Positions 1-7,811 of a stretch of 32,347 bases of DNA are shown one piece after another. The position numbers and the translations under genes are program-made. The notes under the pieces were generated by a model. It made no database searches, was not told the origin of the DNA, and was given only the letters and a program-made list of their open reading frames with translations. The stretch covers positions 1 to 32,347 of the forward strand of contig PDUC01000013.1 of NCBI GenBank assembly GCA_002747255.1. The letters are read 5' to 3'. Numbering within the stretch: the stretch's first letter is position 1; every line of letters starts with the position of its first letter. Origin of the DNA: Acidobacteriota bacterium. Lineage in GTDB: Bacteria; Acidobacteriota; Holophagae; Acanthopleuribacterales; Acanthopleuribacteraceae.

Positions 1-42
1 AATGTACACACTAAGAAAAAGCTGAATAAAATCCGTAAATAA

Positions 43-1485
43 TTGATTTTAGGCCAATTATTTCTTATTTTTCATGACAATTTTCCGGAAGATCCGTTGA
101 AAGCTGGTGAAGGCGAGTATGCCGGAGCTGACCCTGAAGATAAGGATGAATATAAGGCGGAAAATATTTTTTTTGTGCCAGTGGATGCCCGCTGGTCGCA
201 TTTGCAGGCCCATGCCAAACAGCCCACCATTGGCAAGACCGTTGATGAGGCGATGGATGCGATTGAAAAGGAAAATGCCTCATTAAAAGGGGTGCTGCCC
301 AAGGTCTATGCCCGGCAGAATCTTGATCCTGCCAGTCTCGGTGAACTTATCGACCTGATTGGCAATATTGCCCTTGGTGATGCAAAATCCCGCAGTGCTG
401 ATGTGTTGGGTCATGTCTTTGAATACTTCCTTGGTGAGTTTGCCCTGGCGGAAGGAAAAAAGGGTGGGCAGTTCTATACGCCCCGAAGTCTGGTTGAATT
501 GTTGGTTGCAATGCTGGAACCCTATCAGGGACGGGTGCTTGACCCCTGCTGTGGTTCCGGCGGCATGTTTGTCCAGTCAGAAAAATTTGTTACCGAGCAT
601 CAGGGCAGGATCAACGATATTTCCATCTATGGTCAGGAGAGCAACCAGACCACCTGGCGACTGGCAAAGATGAACCTTGCGATCAGAGGAATTGACAGCT
701 CCCAGGTACGCTGGAATAACGAAGGTTCGTTTTTAAACGATGCCCATAAAGATCTGAAAGCCGATTATATTATAGCCAACCCGCCCTTTAATGACAGTGA
801 CTGGAGCGGCGATCTACTGCGTAAGGATGGACGCTGGCACTATGGCATACCGCCTGTCGGCAATGCCAACTATGCATGGATACAGAATTTTATCTACCAT
901 CTTTCCCCCAGTGGACAGGCGGGCTTTGTTCTTGCCAAGGGTGCACTTACCTCGAAGACCTCAGGTGAAGGCGAGATCAGGAAGGCATTGGTGGAAGCAG
1001 GACTTGTTGACTGTATTGTCAATCTCCCCGCCAAACTCTTTTTAAATACCCAGATCCCCGCAAGTCTCTGGTTTCTCAGCCGCAACCGTACCAATGGTAA
1101 GTTTCGTGATAGAAGAGATGCTATCCTCTTTATTGATGCCCGTGATATGGGGCATTTAATCAACCGTCGCACCCGTGAATTATCAAAGGAAGATATCCAG
1201 AGAATTGCCGAAACCTATCATAACTGGAGAAACCTGCAAGGTGACTATCAGGATATAAAAGGTTTTTGTAATGCCGCCTCCATTGAGCGGGTAAAAGAAC
1301 TGGATTATGTGCTTACTCCAGGACGTTATGTGGGGCTTGCCGAGGAAGAGGATGACTTTGATTTTGCGGAACGCTTTACCAGCTTAAAAGCGGAGTTTGC
1401 AAAGCAGTTAGCGGAAGAAGCTGAACTCAACCAGCGGATATTGGAAAATCTGGCAAAGATAAAGCTGGAGGCTGGGGATGAGTGA
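43..1485 (+). pseudogene. hsdM: Type I restriction-modification methyltransferase subunit HsdM, N-terminally truncated
   Basis: This is the adenine-N6 DNA methyltransferase subunit of a type I restriction-modification enzyme; with HsdS it modifies host target sites. The SAM-binding motif I is visible as LDPCCGSGG near residue 165, and the catalytic motif IV NPPF lies at residues 246-249. The stretch GQFYTPR before motif I is typical of the family. The reading frame is closed upstream by TAA at 40-42, and the other two forward frames also have stops in the first 42 bases. The first recognisable family sequence (LKAGEGEYAGADPED) begins only about 20 codons in, where full-length relatives have roughly 40 more residues of helical N-terminal domain. 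The only available start is TTG at 43, with no Shine-Dalgarno sequence. I read it as 5'-truncated or interrupted by a nonsense codon and so probably not fully functional, although a shortened protein cannot be excluded. It overlaps hsdS by 8 bases. Confidence 0.8.
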
Positions 1486-2578
1486 GTGGAGAAGGGTTCA
1501 ACTTAGCGATTTACTGACTTTTGGGAATGGAAAAAGAAAACCAAGTACAAGTGGCGATATTCCAATTTATGGTGGTAATGGGATATTAGGTTTCTCTAAT
1601 GAAAGTAACTATCAAGGTGAAACGATTATTATAGGTCGAGTCGGCGCATACTGCGGTTCAGTCTATTATGAAACAAAACCAATTTGGGTTTCAGATAATG
1701 CTTTATCTGCTAAACCAAAGAGTGATAACAATTTAAGGTTTTTATATTATTTTTTGAAGAAAGTAGAGCTTAATCAATATGCAAGTGGTTCAAGTCACCC
1801 TCTCGTCACACAAACATTGTTAAATTCTCTTGAATTCAATATCTGCACTAACCCAGATGAACAAAAAGCCATAGCCGAAGTATTAAGCTCGCTGGATGAT
1901 AAAATCGATCTGCTCCACCGCCAGAATAAAACCCTTGAACAAATGGCTGAAACCCTTTTTCGGCAGTGGTTTGTGGAAGATGCTCAGGATGATTGGGAGG
2001 ACGGTTGCATACAAGATATTGCAGAATTTAATCCTCAATATTTACTTAAAAAAGGAGCATTCTCAACCTATGTAGAGATGAAAAGTTTGAGCACTACGAC
2101 TTTTAAACCGGAAGGTTATTATAAAAGGGCATTTACATCAGGAATGAAATTCAAAAACGGAGATACATTATTAGCTCGAATTACCCCTTGTCTTGAAAAT
2201 GGAAAAACAGCCTTTATAACAATGCTTAAAAAAGATGAAATTGGGTGGGGGTCAACAGAGTATATCGTGATGAGAATGAAACCAGGGTATCACCTCTTCA
2301 TATCCTATGTTATCGCTAAAGATAAGGAGTTTAGAGATTTTGCAATAGGAAGTATGACTGGCTCCAGTGGCAGACAGCGTGCACAGGCAGCAGTTATTGA
2401 AACATACAAAATGAAGATACCACCCAAAAAAGTTGTTATAAAAATTAATAACCAATTTAAAGGTATTGTTGAAAAGTTGATAGTTAATTCTACTCAAATA
2501 CGCACCCTGGAATCCCTCCGAGACACATTGCTGCCCAAATTAATGAGCGGTAAAATCAGAGTATCCTTTAATAACTGA
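1478..2578 (+). CDS. hsdS: Type I restriction-modification specificity subunit HsdS
   Basis: This is the DNA-sequence recognition subunit of the type I system, which dictates the bipartite target. It has 366 residues with the usual two-lobed layout. Target-recognition domain 1 covers about residues 1-130 (PIYGGNGILGF motif). A conserved central helix follows, with EQKAIAEVLSSLDDKIDLL and then AETLFRQWF. Target-recognition domain 2 covers about 170-320, and the C-terminal conserved helix contains LRDTLLPKLMSGKI. The ATG at 1478 sits inside the end of hsdM, so translation is probably coupled. The frame is intact, and codon use in both recognition domains is AT-richer than in hsdM and hsdR, which is common because these domains are exchanged between strains. 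Since its partners look damaged, the specificity actually exerted in the cell is doubtful. Confidence 0.9.
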   Translation: MSEWRRVQLSDLLTFGNGKRKPSTSGDIPIYGGNGILGFSNESNYQGETIIIGRVGAYCGSVYYETKPIWVSDNALSAKPKSDNNLRFLYYFLKKVELNQYASGSSHPLVTQTLLNSLEFNICTNPDEQKAIAEVLSSLDDKIDLLHRQNKTLEQMAETLFRQWFVEDAQDDWEDGCIQDIAEFNPQYLLKKGAFSTYVEMKSLSTTTFKPEGYYKRAFTSGMKFKNGDTLLARITPCLENGKTAFITMLKKDEIGWGSTEYIVMRMKPGYHLFISYVIAKDKEFRDFAIGSMTGSSGRQRAQAAVIETYKMKIPPKKVVIKINNQFKGIVEKLIVNSTQIRTLESLRDTLLPKLMSGKIRVSFNN

Positions 2579-2621
2579 TTTTTTTTATTTTGATAAATAA
2601 GGCCGTTATGGAGATAGAGCG

Positions 2622-5600
2622 ATGAGCAAAATAACAGAAGAAGCCATAGAAAATCTCTGCATCGACCGCTTAAAGGAACAGGGCTACCAATATATTTATG
2701 GTCCGGATATTGCCCCGGATGGCGATACTCCGTGGCGCAGCAGTTTTGAAGAGGTAATTTTATCTGCTCATCTAAGCGATGCCGTCGCTCGAATTAACCC
2801 TGATATTCCCGCTGATGCCCGGCAGGAGGCAATCAAGGTGGTCAGCCGAATTCAGTCCCCGGATTTACTGACCAATAATGAGGTCTTTCACCGAATGCTT
2901 ACCGAAGGAGTAAAAATCTCCTATCAAAAAGATGGCAGCCTGCGTGGTGATCTGGTATGGCTGGTGGATTTTGCCAATCCTCTTAACAATGAGTTTCTTG
3001 TCGTCAATCAATATACCGTCATTGAAAACGGGGTAAATAAACGCCCTGATGTGGTGGTCTTTGTTAATGGCCTGCCGCTGGTGGTCGTGGAACTGAAAAA
3101 TGCCGCTGACGAAAACGCCTCGGTCTTGTCGGCCTATAAGCAACTGCAAACCTATAAGGAGAGTATCCCCAGTCTGTTTACCTATAATGGCTTTCTGGTG
3201 ATTTCTGATGGTCTGGAAGCAAGGGCCGGTTCTCTTTCGGCAGGTTTAAGTCGTTTTATGGCATGGAAAACCGCCGATGGTAAAAAAATGGCCTCTCCCC
3301 TTGTCAGCCAGTTGGAGACCCTGATCGAAGGGATGCTGAATAAAACAACCCTGCTGGATTTGCTTCGTCATTTTATTGTCTTTGAAAAGATGAAGTCTGA
3401 AGACCCTGAAACGGGCGTGGTCACCATGCAAACAGTAAAAAAGCTGGCGGCCTATCATCAATATTATGCAGTGAATCGGGCCGTGGAATCCACATTACGG
3501 GCAACGGGCTATATCGCAGAACAGCAGGAAACAGAATCTCTACAGCTTCGGGAAGCCCCTGTCAGCTATGGTGTCGCAGGCGTGGAAAATCAACCCAAAG
3601 GTGATCGCAGGGGCGGGGTGGTCTGGCATACCCAGGGGAGTGGTAAATCCCTGTCCATGGTATTTTTTACTGGTAAAATTGTGCTGGCTCTCGCTAATCC
3701 CACCATTCTGGTTATCACCGACCGGAATGATCTCGATGATCAACTCTTTGATACCTTTGCAGCTTCAACCCAGTTACTCAGGCAAGAACCAAAGCAGGTT
3801 GAAAATCGTAACCAACTCAAAGAATTATTACAGGTTGCTTCCGGCGGGGTGATTTTTTCCACCATTCAAAAATTCCAGCCCGAAGAGGGCAACGTCTTTG
3901 AAACCCTGTCCTTACGGCAAAATATTGTGGTCATTGCCGAAAGTACAGATACCAACACCCCCGCTGTTTTTGGCAATTATATTGATGTGTATGATATCGC
4001 CCATGCGGTGGAAGATGGTGCTACGGTACCTATTTTTTATGAAAGTCGTCTGGCAAAGGTTGCCTTGAATGAGGAAGGCAAGCAACTGGTTGAAGAGCTC
4101 GATGCTGAGCTTGCCCAGGATGAACTGACAGAAACCCAGCAGGCCAAGGCAAAATGGACCCAGCTCGAAGCGTTAATTGGCAGTGAACGGCGCATTACAA
4201 ATATTGCCCAGGATATCGTTGCTCATTTTGAACAGCGGCAGGCGGTGTTCGCAGGAAAGGCAATGATTGTTGCAATGAGCCGCCGTATTGCTGCCGATTT
4301 GTATGCTGAAATTACCCGGATAAAACCCGATTGGCATTCTGATGAGCTGAACAAGGGGGCAATTAAAGTGGTGATGACGTCCAGTTCATCCGATGGTCCT
4401 CAAATTGCCAGACACCATACCACCAAGGCGCAAAGAAAGATTCTGGCAGACAGAATGAAGCATCCTGATGACCCGCTCCAATTGGTTATTGTGCGGGATA
4501 TGTGGCTCACAGGCTTTGATGCCCCCTGTCTGCACACGCTCTATATTGACAAACCAATGAAGGGGCATAACCTGATGCAGGCAATTGCCCGGGTGAATCG
4601 GGTTTACAAGGATAAACCCGGTGGATTGATTGTCGATTATTTAGGGATTGCCTCTGATTTAAAGAGGGCCCTTTCCTTTTATTCGGATGCCGGTGGAAAA
4701 GGTGATCCGACCCTGTTACAGGAGCAGGCGGTTGACTTAATGCTTGAGAAACTGGAAGTGGTCTCGCAGCTTTTTCATGGCTTTGCCTATGAGGAGTATT
4801 TTGCAGCCGATACTGCAGGCAAGCTCTCGCTTATTTTGGCGGCAGAAGATCATATTTTAGGAATTGAAGATGGCAAGAAACGTTATGTAAATGAAGTGAC
4901 TGCCTTATCCAAGGCGTTTGCTATTGCTATTCCCCATGAGCAGGCAATGGATATCAAGGACGAGGTTGCCTTTTTTCAGGCGGTGAAGGCACGGTTGGTG
5001 AAATTTGATGCCACAGGAGCGGGGCGCAGCGATGCAGAGATAGAGACCACCATCCGGCAGGTCATTGATCAGGCACTGGTTTCTGAGCAGGTCATTGATG
5101 TTTTTGATGCTGCCGGGATCAAAAAACCTGATATCTCGATACTGTCCGAAGAGTTTTTACTGGAACTTCGAGGTATGGAGCATAAGCATGTTGCTCTGGA
5201 AGTATTAAAAAAACTGTTGAATGATGAACTCAAATCCCGCTCAAGAAAGAATCTGGTAAAAAGCAAATCTTTGATCGAAATGCTCGAGAATTCGATTAAG
5301 AAATATCATAACAAGATCGTTACTGCCGCCGAAGTCATTGATGAACTGATTGCCTTGAGCAAAGAAATTGTCAGCATGGACAATGAGGCGAGTAAACTTG
5401 GCTTATCCGAGTTTGAATATGCGTTTTATACGGCTGTTGCTGATAATGAGAGTGCAAGAGAGCTGATGCAGCATGATACCCTGCGGGAATTGGCCGTTGT
5501 GTTGACAGAGCGGGTAAGGCAGAACGCCTCAATCGACTGGACAATAAAAGAGAGTGTGCGCGCTAAATTGAAAGTGACTATCAAGCGAACACTCAGGCAA

Positions 5601-5693
5601 TATGGGTATCCGCCGGATATGCAGAAACTGGCAACAGAAACGGTGTTGAAACAGGCAGAGCTTATTGCCAGTGAACTTGCAGGTGAGGGGTAG
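2622..5693 (+). CDS. hsdR: Type I restriction endonuclease subunit HsdR with internal loss of the DEAH region
   Basis: This is the restriction and DNA-translocation subunit. The N-terminal nuclease core is present: D143, then E157-x-K159 in VVVELKN, a PD-(D/E)xK site. Walker A is HTQGSGKS with K342. C-terminal helicase motifs are present as WLTGFDAP and QAIARVNR. The normal family sequence after NIVVIA should continue with DEAHRSQYDF... and then GFTGTPIE before the TDTNTPAVFG segment. Here residues 434-443 read NIVVIAESTD, so about 40 residues holding the Walker B/DEAH box and motif III are missing with the frame kept. The length of 1023 aa fits a family member of about 1060 aa minus that piece. 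ATP hydrolysis and therefore translocation and cleavage should be lost. It starts at ATG 2622, 43 bp after hsdS, with a GGAG sequence upstream. An assembly artefact is the main alternative. Confidence 0.92.
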   Translation: MSKITEEAIENLCIDRLKEQGYQYIYGPDIAPDGDTPWRSSFEEVILSAHLSDAVARINPDIPADARQEAIKVVSRIQSPDLLTNNEVFHRMLTEGVKISYQKDGSLRGDLVWLVDFANPLNNEFLVVNQYTVIENGVNKRPDVVVFVNGLPLVVVELKNAADENASVLSAYKQLQTYKESIPSLFTYNGFLVISDGLEARAGSLSAGLSRFMAWKTADGKKMASPLVSQLETLIEGMLNKTTLLDLLRHFIVFEKMKSEDPETGVVTMQTVKKLAAYHQYYAVNRAVESTLRATGYIAEQQETESLQLREAPVSYGVAGVENQPKGDRRGGVVWHTQGSGKSLSMVFFTGKIVLALANPTILVITDRNDLDDQLFDTFAASTQLLRQEPKQVENRNQLKELLQVASGGVIFSTIQKFQPEEGNVFETLSLRQNIVVIAESTDTNTPAVFGNYIDVYDIAHAVEDGATVPIFYESRLAKVALNEEGKQLVEELDAELAQDELTETQQAKAKWTQLEALIGSERRITNIAQDIVAHFEQRQAVFAGKAMIVAMSRRIAADLYAEITRIKPDWHSDELNKGAIKVVMTSSSSDGPQIARHHTTKAQRKILADRMKHPDDPLQLVIVRDMWLTGFDAPCLHTLYIDKPMKGHNLMQAIARVNRVYKDKPGGLIVDYLGIASDLKRALSFYSDAGGKGDPTLLQEQAVDLMLEKLEVVSQLFHGFAYEEYFAADTAGKLSLILAAEDHILGIEDGKKRYVNEVTALSKAFAIAIPHEQAMDIKDEVAFFQAVKARLVKFDATGAGRSDAEIETTIRQVIDQALVSEQVIDVFDAAGIKKPDISILSEEFLLELRGMEHKHVALEVLKKLLNDELKSRSRKNLVKSKSLIEMLENSIKKYHNKIVTAAEVIDELIALSKEIVSMDNEASKLGLSEFEYAFYTAVADNESARELMQHDTLRELAVVLTERVRQNASIDWTIKESVRAKLKVTIKRTLRQYGYPPDMQKLATETVLKQAELIASELAGEG

Positions 5694-5761
5694 AGGGTAT
5701 AATGTCATAACATCGTTTACACTTTCAGGCATGAATTTCTTTCAATTAAAAGGAGGGAAAC

Positions 5762-6020
5762 ATGCCATGGAAGGAGACAACGATGCTGGAGCAAAACCTG
5801 GAGTTTGTTACTGAGTGGCGAGCAGGTAATTTCAACCTCTCTGAGCTTTGTCGGGAGTTCGAGATATCTCGGTCTATAAATACATCAAGCGCTATCAACA
5901 GGAGAGAGTTGAGGGTCTGTTTGAAAAGAATAGAAAACCTCTATCACATCCCCGAAAAACACCTTCTCATATAGAGAAGGCTATAATTTCACATAGAAAG
6001 AAACATCGTAAGCGTCAATT
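5762..6020 (+). pseudogene. IS481-family transposase N-terminal remnant, frameshifted and truncated
   Basis: The first 37 codons read MPWKETTMLEQNLEFV...LCREFEISR, the helix-turn-helix start of IS481-type transposases, with an AGGAGG ribosome site at 5751-5756. At about 5870-5873 the homology moves to another frame (VYKYIKRYQQ, then GLFEKNRKPLSHPRKTP), so a small indel has broken the gene. Homology stops near HRKKH at about 6000, before the integrase catalytic core. Only the DNA-binding part survives. The relic directly abuts an IS66-type relic on the other strand, which points to nested insertion followed by deletion. No terminal inverted repeats could be identified by eye. Confidence 0.8.
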
Positions 6021-6283
6021 TAAGGCCGAGGTAAATTGTAGGGTAGCAAGGCTCTAAGGTCTTTTTCGGATTTTGCATGAGGTAGTTTTTCAAATAACAA
6101 CTTGAGATACGCTTGGAGGTTCCATTTGTTTTTCTTGGCTGTTTCAATCATGGAGTAAAGGATCGCACTGGTTTGTGCCCCTCTTGGTGAATCGCCTCAT
6201 TCTGAGACATTGTGCTTGGAAATACTCTTACAATCAGCCAGGGGATGCCCTATTTCATTCGTGGAGTTGTTCAGGAATGGCCG
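6020..6283 (-). pseudogene. IS66-family transposase (TnpC) C-terminal remnant
   Basis: Reading the minus strand from about 6190 down to the stop at 6020-6022 gives SPRGAQTSAILYSMIETAKK followed by NKWNLQAYLKLLFEKLP and KSEKDLRALLP. This is the characteristic C-terminal element of IS66 transposases. Further upstream on the same strand FLNNSTNE resembles the conserved NN-x-x-E segment of the catalytic domain, but a TGA (6197-6199) and poor similarity in between show decay. Everything N-terminal of this is missing. It lies tail to tail with the IS481 relic. Confidence 0.78.
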
Positions 6284-6351
6284 GCTTTTTCTGCAGGCAC
6301 TAATTTAAAAGCCACTTTTAAAAAAAAATAACAGAATATGTTGTATGGCTA

Positions 6352-6401
6352 TTGACAAAGACCACAAGATATAGTTGAATTGAAGCGACAGAGAAAGGAG
6401 T
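6352..6401 (+). promoter_or_regulatory. Probable sigma-70 promoter and ribosome site for the receiver-domain gene
   Basis: A perfect TTGACA at 6352-6357 is followed after 17 bases by TTGAAT (6375-6380, four of six matches to TATAAT). An AAGGAG ribosome site at 6396-6401 precedes ATG 6406. The region just upstream is A/T-rich. The prediction rests on consensus match and position only. Confidence 0.5.
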
Positions 6402-6405
6402 TCAA

Positions 6406-6807
6406 ATGCACAGAGTACTGGTTTGTGACAACGCGGCCATTGTTCAATTTGTATTACAGCGTTACCTGAAAAATGACGATTGTGAAGTTGGCTATGCAAA
6501 GACACCGCGTGATTTAGTGCGAATTATTGATTCGTACAAGCCGGATGTCCTGTTCCTGGAAGCGGAAATCTCGGAAGGGAAAGGTCGCTATCTCTGTGAG
6601 TTTCTCAGTCGCAGGCCTTCAACTAAAGGTATTCCCATTATTTTATCGACTCGGTTGTCTGAAACAACGACAACAACTTTCAATATGGAGTCATGGCCTG
6701 GAGTGGTAGCACTTATCCGCAAGCCTCTGCTTGGTGGAAAAGTGAAAAAGGCAATACACGATGCCCTGAAAGGGAAAGGCTTATCGAAAACCAGGGAAGC
6801 GGTTTAA
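6406..6807 (+). CDS. Atypical single-domain response-regulator receiver protein (Glu at phospho-acceptor position)
   Basis: The protein has 133 residues and consists of one CheY-like receiver fold with no output domain. Recognisable positions are the acidic pocket D8 (followed by N9 instead of a second Asp), the beta-4 Thr in PIILST (T81), and the conserved Lys in RKP (K105). The strand-3 motif that normally ends in the phosphorylated Asp reads PDVLFLE, placing Glu at residue 52. With D-to-E at the acceptor and N9 in the metal pocket, ordinary phosphotransfer is unlikely. The protein may be constitutively active-like or act by phosphorylation-independent binding. It has its own promoter and no neighbouring histidine kinase, so its partner is unknown. 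Confidence 0.75.
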   Translation: MHRVLVCDNAAIVQFVLQRYLKNDDCEVGYAKTPRDLVRIIDSYKPDVLFLEAEISEGKGRYLCEFLSRRPSTKGIPIILSTRLSETTTTTFNMESWPGVVALIRKPLLGGKVKKAIHDALKGKGLSKTREAV

Positions 6808-6852
6808 TCTTTTTTTATTTCGCTTTATTGAGGCTTCCCGGGTTTTCGTTTT
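6794..6852 (+). terminator. Possible intrinsic terminator after the receiver gene
   Basis: GGGAAGC (6794-6800) can pair with GCTTCCC (6833-6839), and the second arm is followed by GGTTTTCG and a run of T. The loop of 32 bases is long and the first arm lies inside the last codons of the gene, so this is only a moderate candidate. Confidence 0.35.
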
Positions 6853-7236
6853 TTTTTATCAGATGTAGGTGTTTCGGTTCTTCCAAAGAGCTACGGGCAG
6901 CAGCGGCTCATGCAAACCTCATGGGTCAACGGTATGGTGCGTGTTGAATCAACCGGTTTGGCACTATTCTTCCTATGGACGATATGTTTCAGCAAAGAAG
7001 AGAGCTCCAGACGAAGAGTCACAAAAACGCTTCGTTTTCATGTAGAATTGGGGAGCTGGTTGAACTGCCTGCGAGTTTAGTGTGGTTCATCTGTGTTTGC
7101 GGGTTCAAGACCGGACCCTGTTGTTATTCACGCTGTTCTTTCGGTACAGAACGGAATCAAAGAGCCATTCAAACAGCAGGGCACACCGTTGTATGATCGC
7201 GTTGGAGCCAGCCAATCGAAAAGTCAGGGAGGAACT
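6853..7236. other. Intergenic stretch without a convincing gene
   Basis: About 380 bases separate the receiver gene from the carbonic-anhydrase gene. Short open frames here show no family features and no good ribosome sites. A TAGAAT at 7043-7048 could serve as a -10 element for the downstream run, but no convincing -35 precedes it. I see no RNA gene or repeat. Confidence 0.5.
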
Positions 7237-7809
7237 ATGACACTGCCACATTTACTAAAAGACCCGATCATTCCGGAAAGCTGCTACATCGACACATCAG
7301 CCAGAATCAATGGCGATGTGCAAATGGGTGAATTTTGTTCCGTTTGGTTCAATGCCTCCATCAGAGGGGATGTGCACATCATTAAGATGGGCGACTATAC
7401 CAACATTCAGGATGGTTGTGTGCTTCACACAACCAAAGACAAGTATCCGCTTCATATTGGGAAACAGGTTACCTTTGGTCACGGTGTGATTGCCCATGGC
7501 AGTACCATTGAAGATTGTGTTTTTCTGGGCATGCAATCCCTGATTATGGATGGTTCCGTTATTGGAAACCACACCATCATAGGTGCGGGCAGTCTGGTGA
7601 CAGAGGGGAAAAAGATCCCTTCAGGTGTTCTGGCTTTCGGAAGGCCGGCCAAGGTGGTAAGAGAGTTGACAGAGGCTGAATGGAAGATGGTGGAAACCCA
7701 CGCCAAAAAGTACGCCGGCTATGCGGATTCCTACCGTGAAGCCGGTTTGTTTACCAGCTGGAAAGACAACCCCTATTATCGCTCGCCCTCTTTGGGTAAA
7801 AGGAGTTAA
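7237..7809 (+). CDS. Gamma-class carbonic anhydrase family protein (hexapeptide-repeat, YrdA/PaaY-like)
   Basis: The protein has 190 residues and a left-handed beta-helix built from hexapeptide repeats, about residues 15-150 (for example ARINGDV, CSVWFNASIRGDV). The three metal-binding histidines expected for the family are visible, one in GCVLHTT and two in FGHGVIAHG, and the conserved NIQDG precedes the first. Members bind Zn or Fe as trimers. Some hydrate CO2 and others have unknown substrates, so activity is inferred. I chose ATG 7237 rather than an upstream in-frame start at 7093 because AGGGAGGA (7226-7233) lies correctly in front of it and homology begins there (KDPIIPESCYID). The stop is 2 bases before the start of the peptidase gene, so the two are probably co-transcribed. 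Confidence 0.85.
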   Translation: MTLPHLLKDPIIPESCYIDTSARINGDVQMGEFCSVWFNASIRGDVHIIKMGDYTNIQDGCVLHTTKDKYPLHIGKQVTFGHGVIAHGSTIEDCVFLGMQSLIMDGSVIGNHTIIGAGSLVTEGKKIPSGVLAFGRPAKVVRELTEAEWKMVETHAKKYAGYADSYREAGLFTSWKDNPYYRSPSLGKRS

Positions 7810-7811
7810 AG

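Noticed and set aside
6958-6974. Sigma-54-type promoter (TTGGCAC...TTCCT)
   Set aside because: The GG element is good but the invariant GC of the -12 element is CC, and no enhancer-binding activator gene or site is nearby.
6693-7196. Open frames between the receiver gene and the carbonic-anhydrase gene
   Set aside because: Low-complexity translations without family features or ribosome sites; one overlaps the receiver gene out of frame.
7093-7236. N-terminal extension of the carbonic-anhydrase gene
   Set aside because: The 48 extra codons do not resemble the family, and a strong ribosome site lies before the internal ATG at 7237.
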